DNA from: an uncultured Pelagibacteraceae bacterium
Lineage (GTDB): Bacteria; Pseudomonadota; Alphaproteobacteria; Pelagibacterales; Pelagibacteraceae
Assembly (NCBI GenBank): GCA_902634305.1
Contig: CACPJJ010000002.1
Span: 1-64,000, forward strand
DNA: 64,000 nt
Reading direction: 5' to 3'
The position numbers and the translations under genes are program-made. Of this stretch, positions 8,091 through 17,335 are shown piece by piece. Every line of letters starts with the position of its first letter. Positions within the stretch are counted from its first letter, which is position 1. The notes under the pieces were generated by a model that worked only from the letters and a program-made list of their open reading frames with translations, made no database searches and was not told the DNA's origin.

Positions 8091-9188
8091 ATGAGAGAAT
8101 TACTAATTTTTGTTCCATCAATCGAAGATGGTGGTGTTGAAAAGAACCTATTTCTTATATCAAATTATTTTTCAAATAACGGAATAAAAACAAATATCAT
8201 TACAGCAAATTTAGATAAAAAAAGAAAATTTAACAATAAAATAAATTTTATTTCTCCAAATTCAAATTTTTTTGATAATAAAAATAGATTTTATAAAACT
8301 ATTTTCTGTTTTTATTTATTATTTAAGTTTTTTTTTAAAAAAAAAAGTTTTTTAATATTTTCTTTTCAAGCAAATATTTATGCAATTTTTTTTGCTTATG
8401 TTTTTAGACTAGATATTATAACAAGATCAAACACAGCTCCACCTGGATGGTCATCAAATATTTTTAAAAGATTAATTTTTAAATTATTTTTCAAATACCC
8501 AAAAAAAATAATAGTTAATAGTAAAGATTTTAAACATCAATTAGATAAAGAATTTAATGTTAAATCATTTTGTATATTAAATCCATTTGATGAAAAAATT
8601 GTTAAAAAAAAATCTATTGTAAAGACAAAAATTGATTTTTTTAATAAAAAGAATTTTAATTTTATCAATGTTGGAAGAATGACTGATCAAAAAGATCAGA
8701 TAGTTATATTGAAGGCATTTAATAAAATTAAAAGTAAAATAAACTTTAAACTGCTTGTTTTGGGCAAAGGTAAAAATAAAGAATTATTAAAAAATTATAT
8801 TAATAAAAATAATCTTTCAAAAAACATAAAACTTATTGGGTATAAAAAAAATCCATATCCTTATATTAAAAAAGCAGATATATTTATTTTATCTTCTAAA
8901 TTTGAAGGTCTCCCAAATGTATTAATTGAATCTCAATATCTTAAAAAAATTATTATTTCAACTCGATGTCCAACTGGTCCAAAGGAGATACTATTAAATG
9001 GTAGAGCAGGATTTTTATTTGGAGTTGGAAATGTTGAACAGTTAAAAAATCATATAATATTTGTTACTAAAAAAAAAAATTTTAAAATAATAAAGAAAAA
9101 AACAAATATAGGATTTAACTCAATGCACAGATTTGATTTTAAAAAAAATATAAATAAGTATTTTTTTTTGATTAAAAAATATTTATAG
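8091..9188 (+). CDS. GT4-type (group 1) glycosyltransferase
   Basis: 365 residues, GT-B fold. The N-terminal half has the acceptor-side pattern PSIEDGGVEKNLFLISNYF, common to GT4 enzymes of O-antigen clusters, and RSNTAPPGW. The C-terminal half carries NVGRMTDQKD, LGKGKNKELL and FEGLPNVLIESQYL (E-x7-E, near residue 270), then CPTGPKEILLNG. This makes it a retaining glycosyltransferase acting on a lipid-linked oligosaccharide in the cytoplasm. It is separated by about 10 bases from the genes on each side and belongs to the same polysaccharide operon. Donor sugar unknown. Confidence 0.87.
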   Translation: MRELLIFVPSIEDGGVEKNLFLISNYFSNNGIKTNIITANLDKKRKFNNKINFISPNSNFFDNKNRFYKTIFCFYLLFKFFFKKKSFLIFSFQANIYAIFFAYVFRLDIITRSNTAPPGWSSNIFKRLIFKLFFKYPKKIIVNSKDFKHQLDKEFNVKSFCILNPFDEKIVKKKSIVKTKIDFFNKKNFNFINVGRMTDQKDQIVILKAFNKIKSKINFKLLVLGKGKNKELLKNYINKNNLSKNIKLIGYKKNPYPYIKKADIFILSSKFEGLPNVLIESQYLKKIIISTRCPTGPKEILLNGRAGFLFGVGNVEQLKNHIIFVTKKKNFKIIKKKTNIGFNSMHRFDFKKNINKYFFLIKKYL

Positions 9189-9199
9189 GATAAATTTTA

Positions 9200-10873
9200 A
9201 TGATTATTATATTTCTATTATTTACATTTTTTTCATTACTTTCAATCATAGGTTATGGAGTAATTTTCAATAAAATTTTTCTGAAAGATTTTAAAAATTT
9301 AAATCTAGGACTAGTTGGATTTTGTGGTTTATTGTTTTTGTGTGGTATTTCATATTTCACCCATCTTTTTACCCCTCATAACTTTACACACAATTTGATT
9401 ATATTTATTTTTGGGGTTTTAAGCTTTATATTTTTTTATAGAAAGAAAATTATACTTATAAAAAAAGAATATATTTTTATCTTATTATTACTTTTAATTG
9501 GTATTTTTATTGGAAAAACACATGATGACTTTGGCTATTATCACTTGCCAAACTCGTTACATTTCAGTGAAAATAAGCTTGAATTTGGTCTAGGAAATTT
9601 AAATCATGGCTTTAAACATCATTCATCTATATTTTATTTGTATTCTTTATTTTATTTACCAATTATTAAATTTTACTTATTTAATGTAATTAACTTTTTC
9701 TTTTTAATTTTTTCAACTTTTTATTTATATGGAAATATTGATGATGACCTCAAAAAGAAAAAATTTGATTATACGAGCCTCATAAAAACAATTTTTTTAA
9801 TCTTATTTATAAGTATTTTTAACAGAATAGGAGATTATGGAGTAGATATTCCAGGACAATTAGTTGTAGGCATATTTATTTGTTTGATAATTGATTTAGT
9901 TGAAAAAAAAAATTTAGCAAAACAAACATATTTAGACAGTATAATTTTAATAATGTCTTTACTGGTATTTTTAATAACCATTAAAACCTATTTTATTCTT
10001 TATGTTATTTTTCCATTGATGATAATTCTCATATCAAGTCAAAGAAAAAAATTACTGACTAACTTTATTTTTTCTAAATCTTTTGTTTTTTTAACTTCAG
10101 TTATAGTTTTATTTACTATTATAAATATTTCTGCAACTGGATGTGTAGTTTATCCAGTAAAAAATTTGTGCTTCCCCGATTTTTTTAGTTGGGGATTAAA
10201 TTTAGAAACAATAAATTACTTATCAACATGGTATGAGATTTGGTCCAAAGCAGGGGCGGGACCCGATTTTAGAGAGAGTGATCCATTAATTTATATTCAA
10301 GGTGTAAATTGGTTTTCTAACTGGATTGATAAATATTTTTTTACAAAAGTTTCTGATTTTTTATCTGCTATTTTTTTAGGCATAATAATAACAGTTATTG
10401 TATTTAGAAAAAATTTATCTGTAAATTTAAGATTTAAAAAAAATATTATTTTAATTTATATGGGAATTTTATTTTTAACTTTTATCTGGTTTTTTAAATT
10501 TCCTTCATTAAGATATGGTGGTTCCATTTTAATAATATCACTTTTAGTAATTCCATTTTGTTTTCTATTAAATATTAAAAAAAATTTAAATTTAATGAAA
10601 CAATTTAAAATACTTCTTATTATTTCTATCTTAATTTTTAATTTAAAAAATATCTCTAGAATTAATAAAGAATTTAATTATAGTGCCGCAGGCTATTTTA
10701 AGTCATTTCCACTGTTTCATATTGAGAATGTGGATTTTAGTGAAACACTAATTAATAATGAAAAAGTATATGTTGTAAAAGGAATGTGTTGGGCAACCCC
10801 TTCTCCTTGCATGAGGAATGCAGATAGAAAAACAGAAATAAAATATGGTTATAAAATATATTTAAATAATTGA
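9200..10873 (+). CDS. Polytopic membrane protein, GT-C glycosyltransferase-like, function unknown
   Basis: 557 residues with about a dozen hydrophobic segments across the length. Just after the third or fourth segment is the loop KTHDDFGYYHLPNS, an acidic/His motif in the first large extracytoplasmic loop of the kind seen in lipid-phosphate-sugar-dependent GT-C enzymes. The C-terminal tail has two CxxxP-like cysteine segments (GMCWATPSPC). It resembles conserved proteins of polysaccharide clusters that I cannot name with certainty. A role in transferring a sugar from a polyprenyl carrier, or in polymer assembly, is inference. An AGGAT precedes the start by about 7 bases, and the stop overlaps the next gene's leader. 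Confidence 0.55.
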   Translation: MIIIFLLFTFFSLLSIIGYGVIFNKIFLKDFKNLNLGLVGFCGLLFLCGISYFTHLFTPHNFTHNLIIFIFGVLSFIFFYRKKIILIKKEYIFILLLLLIGIFIGKTHDDFGYYHLPNSLHFSENKLEFGLGNLNHGFKHHSSIFYLYSLFYLPIIKFYLFNVINFFFLIFSTFYLYGNIDDDLKKKKFDYTSLIKTIFLILFISIFNRIGDYGVDIPGQLVVGIFICLIIDLVEKKNLAKQTYLDSIILIMSLLVFLITIKTYFILYVIFPLMIILISSQRKKLLTNFIFSKSFVFLTSVIVLFTIINISATGCVVYPVKNLCFPDFFSWGLNLETINYLSTWYEIWSKAGAGPDFRESDPLIYIQGVNWFSNWIDKYFFTKVSDFLSAIFLGIIITVIVFRKNLSVNLRFKKNIILIYMGILFLTFIWFFKFPSLRYGGSILIISLLVIPFCFLLNIKKNLNLMKQFKILLIISILIFNLKNISRINKEFNYSAAGYFKSFPLFHIENVDFSETLINNEKVYVVKGMCWATPSPCMRNADRKTEIKYGYKIYLNN

Positions 10874-10875
10874 TT

Positions 10876-11634
10876 ATGAAAAGAAAAGTTTCAGTAATTA
10901 TTCCTTACTATAAAAATCTAAAATATATTTTTAAATGTGTACAATCAATTTACAATCAAAATTATAAAAATTTAGAAATAATTCTAGTATACGATGATAA
11001 CAACAAAAGTGATCTTAGAGTGATTAAAAAAAAATTTGGAAAATATAAAAATTTTAAAATTTTCATGAATCATAAAAATTTAGGTGTATCAATGTCTAGA
11101 AATAAAGGAATTAATAAAGCAAAAGGATATTATATTGCTTTTTTGGATTCAGATGATTTCTGGAAAAAAAATAAGTTAAAAGTTCAAATAAATTTTATGG
11201 AAAAAAATAATCTAGACCTATCTTACACTGCATATGAAATTTTAAAAAATAAAAGAATAGTTAAACATTCTGTCAAAAAAAAATATACATACAACGAGCT
11301 AATTAAAAAGTGTGATATTGGACTTTCAACAGTGGTTATGAGGTCTAAAATGTCTAGAATTGGTCTATTTCCAAATCTAAAAACTCAAGAAGATTTTGCT
11401 TTATGGTTACAGTACACAAGAAAAAAATCAAAAATTATGGGTATCAATAAGTATTTGAGTGTGTGGAGAGACAAACCAAATTCACTTTCTAAAAACACAA
11501 TTCAAAAAATAAATGATTCATTTAAAGTCTTTTATAGACTTGAAAATAAAAATATTTTAGTATCTTTTTATTACTTGATTATTTTATCAATTAACAAACT
11601 AAAAAAATTTTTTAAAATAAGATTATTTATATGA
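10876..11634 (+). CDS. Family 2 glycosyltransferase
   Basis: 252 residues. GT-A motifs are VSVIIPYYKN at the N-terminus, YDDNNKSD, NLGVSMSRNKG, the metal-binding FLDSDDFW, and the acceptor-region TQEDFALWLQY. The C-terminus ends with a hydrophobic helix that may anchor it to the membrane. A TTG at 10870 is an alternative start, but the ATG at 10876 lies just after the upstream stop and was preferred. The last four bases overlap the gmd start (ATGA-type junction), so it is co-translated with the GDP-mannose pathway genes. Substrate unknown; a GDP-linked sugar donor would fit the neighbours. Confidence 0.87.
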   Translation: MKRKVSVIIPYYKNLKYIFKCVQSIYNQNYKNLEIILVYDDNNKSDLRVIKKKFGKYKNFKIFMNHKNLGVSMSRNKGINKAKGYYIAFLDSDDFWKKNKLKVQINFMEKNNLDLSYTAYEILKNKRIVKHSVKKKYTYNELIKKCDIGLSTVVMRSKMSRIGLFPNLKTQEDFALWLQYTRKKSKIMGINKYLSVWRDKPNSLSKNTIQKINDSFKVFYRLENKNILVSFYYLIILSINKLKKFFKIRLFI

Positions 11635-12704
11635 AAAAAAAAATTGCGCTAGTAACTGGTATCACTGGTCAAGATGGATCTTATCTAGCAGAATTATTGC
11701 TAAAAAAAAAATATATAGTTCATGGTATAATTAGAAAATCTTCTTCATTTAATACTGGTAGAATAGATCATTTATATATTGATCCGCATAATAAAACTAA
11801 TTTTTATTTACATTATGGAGATCTGACTGACTCAAACAATATTTATAATTTGATAGCCAAAATAAAACCAGATGAAATTTATAACCTGGGTGCTCAAAGT
11901 CATGTAGGTGTGTCTTTTGTGAATCCAGAATATACATCAGAAGTTTCTGGTATAGGTACTTTAAGGATTCTTGAAGCAATTAGATTTCTTAATTTAAAGA
12001 AGACTAAATTTTATCAGGCTAGTACATCTGAATTGTTTGGAGAAGTTGGTTCAAAAAAAATTTTTGATGAAAAATCAAATTTTGTACCAAAATCACCTTA
12101 CGGGGCTGCTAAACTTTATTCTCATTGGATCACTAAAATTTATAGAGAGAGCTATGGAATATTTGCATCAAGTGGAATTTTATTTAATCATGAAAGTCCA
12201 AGAAGAGGAGAGACATTTGTTACAAGAAAAATAACCAGATTTCTAGCTAGAAAATATTATGGATTAGAAAAAAAACTTTATCTTGGAAATATATATGCGA
12301 AAAGAGACTGGGGTCATGCAAAAGATTATGTTGAAATGCAATGGAAAATTCTTCAGCAAAAAAAACCAGATGATTTTATTATTGCTACTGGAAAAAGCTA
12401 TAGCGTTAAAGAATTTATAAATGAAGCATGCAAACAAATAGGTTTTAAAATTAAATGGCAAGGAAAAGGACTTAAAGAAATAGGAATTTTAAATAGAAAT
12501 AATAAAAAAGAAGTTTTTATAAGAATTGAAAAAAGATATTTTAGACCTAACGAAGTACATTTTTTAAAAGGAAAAAATTTTAAAGCAGTGAGAAAGTTAA
12601 AATTTAAACCTAAGTATTCATTTAAATCTTTAATTAAAGATATGTTAATTTCTGATCTTAAAATTGCAAGATCAGAGATGATTTTAAGAAAAAATGATAA
12701 GTAG
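11631..12704 (+). CDS. gmd: GDP-mannose 4,6-dehydratase
   Basis: 357 residues, full length for the family. It converts GDP-mannose to GDP-4-keto-6-deoxymannose. The NADP-binding loop GITGQDGSYLAELL is near the N-terminus, followed by NLGAQSHVGVSF, the serine strand QASTSELFG, the catalytic SPYGAAK (YxxxK) and the very conserved FNHESPRRGETFVTRK. Together these are diagnostic for Gmd. It overlaps the previous glycosyltransferase by four bases, and the next gene, GDP-fucose synthase, starts 11 bases before its stop. The pair therefore supplies GDP-L-fucose or a related deoxy sugar to the surface polymer. Confidence 0.95.
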   Translation: MKKKIALVTGITGQDGSYLAELLLKKKYIVHGIIRKSSSFNTGRIDHLYIDPHNKTNFYLHYGDLTDSNNIYNLIAKIKPDEIYNLGAQSHVGVSFVNPEYTSEVSGIGTLRILEAIRFLNLKKTKFYQASTSELFGEVGSKKIFDEKSNFVPKSPYGAAKLYSHWITKIYRESYGIFASSGILFNHESPRRGETFVTRKITRFLARKYYGLEKKLYLGNIYAKRDWGHAKDYVEMQWKILQQKKPDDFIIATGKSYSVKEFINEACKQIGFKIKWQGKGLKEIGILNRNNKKEVFIRIEKRYFRPNEVHFLKGKNFKAVRKLKFKPKYSFKSLIKDMLISDLKIARSEMILRKNDK

Positions 12705-13644
12705 CAATTCTAGGATATTTATAACAGGCCACAAAGGTTTAGTTGGATCAGCTATATATAATTTACTTAAAAAAAAAAAATTTAAAAAATTAATTATTGT
12801 AGATAGAAAAAAACTTAATTTGTTAAATACAAAAAAAGTTTATAATTTTGTAAAAAAAAATAAAGTAGATGTAATTATTAATTGTGCTGCAAAAGTTGGA
12901 GGAATACTTGCAAATTCTAATAATCCAATTGATTTTTTATATGAAAATATTCAAATACAAAATAATTTATTATTTGCTGCGAGAGAATATAAAGTTAGTA
13001 GATTTATTTTTCTTGGTTCTTCTTGCATTTATCCTAAAGAAGCAAAAACTCCTATTACAGAAGATCAATTACTGACAGGAAAATTAGAGAAATCCAACGA
13101 AGCCTATGCGTTAGCAAAAATCTCAGGTATAAAATTATCAGAGTATCTTTTTTATCAAAATAATTTAGATGTAGTTTGTTTAATGCCAACCAATATTTAT
13201 GGCATTAATGATAATTATGATAAATTTTCAAGTCACGTTATACCAGGGATGATTGCTAAATTTATTGAGGCAAAAAAAAATAATAAATCTAAAGTAGAGT
13301 TGTTAGGAACTGGAAAACCTTTAAGAGAGTTTTTATTTAATGATGATTTAGCTGAAGCCATCTACCTTTTGCTAAAATCAACAAAAAATAAAATTATGCA
13401 AGCTTCAGGAAAAAAATTTCCTATATTTAATGTTGGGTATGGAGAAAATATATCAATCAAAGCACTTTCTAAAATTATAAAAAAATATGTTAAATTTAAG
13501 GGTGAGATATTTTTTAATAATAAATATCCAGATGGTACAATGAAAAAAAATTTAAACTCAAAAAAAATTAAAAAACTAGGTTGGATACCAAAAACAAAAT
13601 TAAAAAATGGTCTTTTAAAAGTTATTAAATCAAAACTAATTTAA
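12694..13644 (+). CDS. fcl: GDP-L-fucose synthase (epimerase/reductase)
   Basis: 316 residues, an extended SDR. It epimerises and reduces GDP-4-keto-6-deoxymannose to GDP-L-fucose with NADPH. Visible motifs: ITGHKGLVGSAI at the nucleotide-binding loop, NCAAKVGGILAN, LGSSCIYPKEA, the catalytic YALAK (YxxxK) and LMPTNIYGINDNYD, all typical of Fcl/WcaG. It starts inside the end of gmd, so the two steps are translationally coupled. Its stop overlaps the next ATG (TAATG). The functional call is firm because of both sequence and the gmd neighbour. Confidence 0.95.
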   Translation: MISSNSRIFITGHKGLVGSAIYNLLKKKKFKKLIIVDRKKLNLLNTKKVYNFVKKNKVDVIINCAAKVGGILANSNNPIDFLYENIQIQNNLLFAAREYKVSRFIFLGSSCIYPKEAKTPITEDQLLTGKLEKSNEAYALAKISGIKLSEYLFYQNNLDVVCLMPTNIYGINDNYDKFSSHVIPGMIAKFIEAKKNNKSKVELLGTGKPLREFLFNDDLAEAIYLLLKSTKNKIMQASGKKFPIFNVGYGENISIKALSKIIKKYVKFKGEIFFNNKYPDGTMKKNLNSKKIKKLGWIPKTKLKNGLLKVIKSKLI

Positions 13645-14669
13645 TGTTAGAAGATATATTAATTATTTCACTTTCAACCTTTTTAATTTTATTTTTTGTT
13701 TTAAAAAAATTTAATATTCTTGTTGATAAAAGAGAATCATCTTTTCATAAAAAATTGGTATTTTTTTCGGGCAAACCAATTCTTATAGGCGGAATTTATA
13801 TACTGGTATTAATTTTGATTTCTTTTCCAAAAGACTTTTTATTTCTAAAATTAATATCTTTTGTAATACTTCTTGTTGGAATACTATCTGATATTGATTA
13901 TCTTAATAGTCCACTTAAAAGAATTATAATTCAATGTTTTTTAGTTATATTTTTTGTTTTGATTGAAAACATTTTTATTAGATCGTTAAGCATAGATTTT
14001 TTAGATAATTTAATGAAAATTAATATTATAAATTTAATCTTAACTATTTTTTGTTTTTTAGTTTTGATTAATGGTACAAATTTTTTAGATGGATTAAATG
14101 GCCTTGTTTCAGGATATTATATAATTGCTATTTCTTGTATACTTTTCTTAACAGATCAAGATTTAATTAATTTAATATATCAGAAAGAGATTTTATATTT
14201 ATTAGTGGGTTTGATTATTTTCTTTATTTTTAATATTTTTGGATTAACTTTTTTAGGAGATGGTGGTGCATATATCTTGGCACTAATTGTTGGATTTATT
14301 TTTATATCTAATTTCAACACTAATATATCTATTTCTCCATACTTTATAGCGCTACTATTTTGGTATCCAGCTTTTGAAAATTTATTTTCATTATCAAGAA
14401 GAATTTTATCAAAAATAAAGATATCAAAACCTGATAATTTACATCTACATCAATTAATTTATTTAAAAATAAAAAATAAAATAACTGACAATAAATTAAG
14501 CAACTCTTTAACCTCAATTTTGATTTTAATTTATAATCTATCTATTTTTATTGTTGCAACTAAGTATTATAGTTCGACAAAAATATTGGTGAACCTTATT
14601 ATATTTAATCTAATCGTTTATTCTTCATTATATTATCTTTTTTCTAAATATTCTAAACAAAACAAATAA
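13644..14669 (+). CDS. WecA/MraY-family undecaprenyl-phosphate glycosyl-1-phosphate transferase
   Basis: 341 residues with about ten transmembrane segments. The cytoplasmic catalytic motifs are NGTNFLDGLNGLVSG (near residue 145), FLGDGGAYILAL (near 203) and LHLHQLIY (near 266), matching polyprenyl-phosphate HexNAc-1-phosphate transferases. These start lipid-linked glycan synthesis by moving a sugar-1-phosphate from a UDP-sugar to undecaprenyl phosphate. MraY is less likely because this is an accessory island and not a cell-wall cluster. It is the last gene of the + strand operon; its final 42 bases overlap the 3' end of the convergent GT2 gene. Confidence 0.88.
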   Translation: MLEDILIISLSTFLILFFVLKKFNILVDKRESSFHKKLVFFSGKPILIGGIYILVLILISFPKDFLFLKLISFVILLVGILSDIDYLNSPLKRIIIQCFLVIFFVLIENIFIRSLSIDFLDNLMKINIINLILTIFCFLVLINGTNFLDGLNGLVSGYYIIAISCILFLTDQDLINLIYQKEILYLLVGLIIFFIFNIFGLTFLGDGGAYILALIVGFIFISNFNTNISISPYFIALLFWYPAFENLFSLSRRILSKIKISKPDNLHLHQLIYLKIKNKITDNKLSNSLTSILILIYNLSIFIVATKYYSSTKILVNLIIFNLIVYSSLYYLFSKYSKQNK

Positions 14670-15314
14670 TTTTATAATTTCGGTAAGAATTAAAAAACCA
14701 TCTTTAAAAGCATTTACTTTTTTTCTTCCAGCAATTCTTTTTTTTTCAAATGAGGGTAAAGAAGTATAATCCATATTTAGAATTGCCATTTTAATTGGCA
14801 TCTCTACGCAAAATCTAAAATCGTTTGATTTCATATTTAGCTTTTTAAATGATTCTACTGAGCCCATTACGTAAGTATATAAAATATCATTTATTCTAAG
14901 TGAAAATAAAATTGTACCCATAATCGAGAAAATTTTATTTCCTAGCAAGGTAATAATAGTATCATCTTCACTTCCACTATTTTTGAAATATCTAGATGCA
15001 TAAACAAATTCATTCTTGTTCATCAAATCATACATTTTATAAAGATCCTCTTGTTCAAAAGAGCCATCTGCATTAAAAATACAAAACCACTCTGTCTCAC
15101 AAGCATTTATTGCTTCTATTAAAGAGTTACCATATCCATTGCCTTTTTGTTTGTGTACAGTGATATCAAAATCTCTAATTGAATTTATAGTCTTTAAATC
15201 ATCATGTTTTAAACTTACAATAATTTTACAATCAAAATCTTTTAAAGATTGTAATACTTTCGGTAATGATTCAGATTCATTTTTGGCGGGGATTATTAGT
15301 GTTAATTTTTTCAT
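14628..15314 (-). CDS. Family 2 glycosyltransferase, dolichyl/polyprenyl-phosphate sugar synthase-like
   Basis: 228 residues. LTLIIPAKNESESLPKVL is the typical N-terminus of the DPM1/GtrB branch of GT2, followed by KGNGYGNSLIEAI, the acidic FNADGSF, and ASRYFKNSGSEDD. The C-terminus ends in a hydrophobic helix. Such enzymes load a sugar onto a polyprenyl phosphate, which then serves GT-C transferases on the other side of the membrane. That fits the next gene upstream on the same strand, a GT-C-like membrane protein. The pathway link is inference. The 3' end overlaps the convergent WecA-like gene. Confidence 0.8.
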   Translation of the reverse strand: MKKLTLIIPAKNESESLPKVLQSLKDFDCKIIVSLKHDDLKTINSIRDFDITVHKQKGNGYGNSLIEAINACETEWFCIFNADGSFEQEDLYKMYDLMNKNEFVYASRYFKNSGSEDDTIITLLGNKIFSIMGTILFSLRINDILYTYVMGSVESFKKLNMKSNDFRFCVEMPIKMAILNMDYTSLPSFEKKRIAGRKKVNAFKDGFLILTEIIKLFVLFRIFRKKII

Positions 15315-15319
15315 TTATA

Positions 15320-16576
15320 CTAAATATAATGTATTTTTATAAAAATATTAGATAATAAGTAAAGACTGAAGTAAACAAATAAACTAAATATAGAATTATT
15401 CGTAATAATATTATTTTTATACTTTAATTCTAACAATAAAAAAATTATCATAAAGATAAAAGGACTATAATTTGCTTGCCAAAGTGTTAGTTGTGGATTG
15501 GAAAATATTATCGTTATAAATAGTATTATATTTGAATAATTATAATAAAAAGATGAGATTATAATTAAATAACCTAGAAAACTTGCTAAAAATAAAATTA
15601 AATTATTTTGTATAATAAGTTTAGAAAAATTATAAAAAAATCCACCCCCAGAGTTTGTTAATTTATATATGACTTCAAAATCAAACTTTAAGCACAAGAG
15701 AATAAATACTAATAATAAAGTAGCTGATATAAAAAAATTTTTCTTTTGAATTGATTTAATATTTTCTTTGTAAAAATTAGTGAAAAAAAAGGGTATTAAA
15801 TAAAAAAAGAATAAAGAATTAACTATAATAAACTTATTAGAAAGATTATTTATGGTAAACAAGTTGTCACCAATATCCCATCCAACCTCATTAAAAATAA
15901 AATTTACATCTAGATAAAATAAATAGTAAAAAAAAGGTAAAGAAAGTATTATATTAGTAAAGATAATTATTAAAAATTTTTTTCCTAAATTATATTTTCT
16001 AAGATATTCAAAAATAAAAAAAAATACGATAATACCAAAATTAGGACTACAGTATGCTGCTATAGCTAAAAAAAAAGTATTAAAAATAGAATATTTGAAA
16101 TTATCTATTTTTGAGTATTTAAACTTTAAAAAAAAATATACTGAAATAATAAAAAAAAGTGTTCCCATTAAATGGGCATCTGGCCAAATAGAATAAGATC
16201 TTACAGTTGGAAATAAGAATAAAGTTGAGGCTACCAGCCTCAAGTTAATTCTAGAAGAATTTTTAAATACTATTTTTAAAGATTTATAAAAAAAAATTGG
16301 TATTAGAATATAAAAATGCAAAAAAATTAATCTTCTAATTATCTCATCTTCAATTAATAAAGATTTAATTATGAAAAATACAGGAGAATGACGATGTCCA
16401 AGTTTATCGTAGTTAAGAAATGTATCAAAAAAATTTTTATCAAATTTATCTGAGATATGATTGAGTGCTTGATAATCACTAATTGCTCCACCAAGTGAGT
16501 CTTCGCCAAAATAAAAACCTAGTAGCAAACTTATATATAGCAATATTATGATATTAGTTTTACTTGATAAATACAT
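15320..16576 (-). CDS. Polytopic membrane protein, putative GT-C glycosyltransferase
   Basis: 418 residues with about ten to eleven hydrophobic segments. The first extracytoplasmic loop holds acidic residues and GHRHSPVFF, and a second loop has SIWPDAHLMGT; this arrangement resembles GT39/ArnT-like or EpsG-like transferases that use polyprenyl-phosphate sugars. I do not recognise a specific family. It sits 5 bases upstream of the polyprenyl-phosphate sugar synthase-like gene on the same strand, so the two probably act as donor-maker and donor-user. The start is the ATG ending at 16576. Confidence 0.5.
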   Translation of the reverse strand: MYLSSKTNIIILLYISLLLGFYFGEDSLGGAISDYQALNHISDKFDKNFFDTFLNYDKLGHRHSPVFFIIKSLLIEDEIIRRLIFLHFYILIPIFFYKSLKIVFKNSSRINLRLVASTLFLFPTVRSYSIWPDAHLMGTLFFIISVYFFLKFKYSKIDNFKYSIFNTFFLAIAAYCSPNFGIIVFFFIFEYLRKYNLGKKFLIIIFTNIILSLPFFYYLFYLDVNFIFNEVGWDIGDNLFTINNLSNKFIIVNSLFFFYLIPFFFTNFYKENIKSIQKKNFFISATLLLVFILLCLKFDFEVIYKLTNSGGGFFYNFSKLIIQNNLILFLASFLGYLIIISSFYYNYSNIILFITIIFSNPQLTLWQANYSPFIFMIIFLLLELKYKNNIITNNSIFSLFVYFSLYLLSNIFIKIHYI

Positions 16577-16618
16577 TAGACTATATATATCGAAATTTAG
16601 TTATAAAAAAATATTTTA

Positions 16619-17335
16619 ATGTTATTATTAGCAAAATTAATTTTAGAATTCTTTGATAAGTTTACTCAGGCTAAAGTATTTAATTTCATTAAAACTATAA
16701 CTAATAATAAAATAAACACTCTTTTTGATGTAGGATCTCACAAAGGTGAATATATTATTAATATAAATAAAAGATTTACAATTAATGAAATTTTTGGGTT
16801 TGAACCTAACCCAAAAAGTTATGAGATGTTATTAAAAAATACAAAAAAAATGAAAAATACAGAAGTATTCAATTTTGCAGCAGGTAAAGAGGATGGTATA
16901 TCAATATTAAATCAGAACATAGAATCATCATCTTCATCAATAAACAAGCTAAATGAAAGATCAAAGTATTTTAAGAAAAAATATTTTTTTTTTAATTTTT
17001 TAAAAAAAAAAAATTATTTTAATCAAATAGAAATAAAAATAATGTCTCTTGATAAATTTATTCATTCAAAAAAGATAGATTTTATTGATCTATTAAAAAT
17101 TGATACGGAAGGCTATGAATTTAATGTATTAAAAGGACTTGGTAACAAGATTAGTAAAGTAAAATTAATACATTTAGAACATCATTTTGATGATATGGTA
17201 TTAAAAAATTATAAATTATCAGATATTCATAATTATTTAATTCAAAATAACTTTGAAAAAGTTTTTAAAGTTAAAATGATGTTTAGAAAATCATTTGAAT
17301 ATATTTATTCGAATAAATTATTGAAAAGTAAGTGA
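16619..17335 (+). CDS. FkbM family methyltransferase
   Basis: 238 residues. Visible SAM-binding and family motifs are FDVGSHKGEY (near residue 38), GFEPNPKSYEML (near 61), FNFAAG, SSSSIN and LLKIDTEGYEFNVLKGL (near 158), which together define the FkbM methyltransferases. In polysaccharide clusters these O-methylate sugars, often to cap or modify the chain. It is followed by a GT2 gene whose GTG start overlaps its stop, so both are probably made together. Exact acceptor unknown. Confidence 0.88.
   Translation: MLLLAKLILEFFDKFTQAKVFNFIKTITNNKINTLFDVGSHKGEYIININKRFTINEIFGFEPNPKSYEMLLKNTKKMKNTEVFNFAAGKEDGISILNQNIESSSSSINKLNERSKYFKKKYFFFNFLKKKNYFNQIEIKIMSLDKFIHSKKIDFIDLLKIDTEGYEFNVLKGLGNKISKVKLIHLEHHFDDMVLKNYKLSDIHNYLIQNNFEKVFKVKMMFRKSFEYIYSNKLLKSK

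Noticed and set aside
12037-12234. Short + strand frame overlapping gmd
   Set aside because: It is out of frame with a gene having diagnostic Gmd motifs on the same strand.
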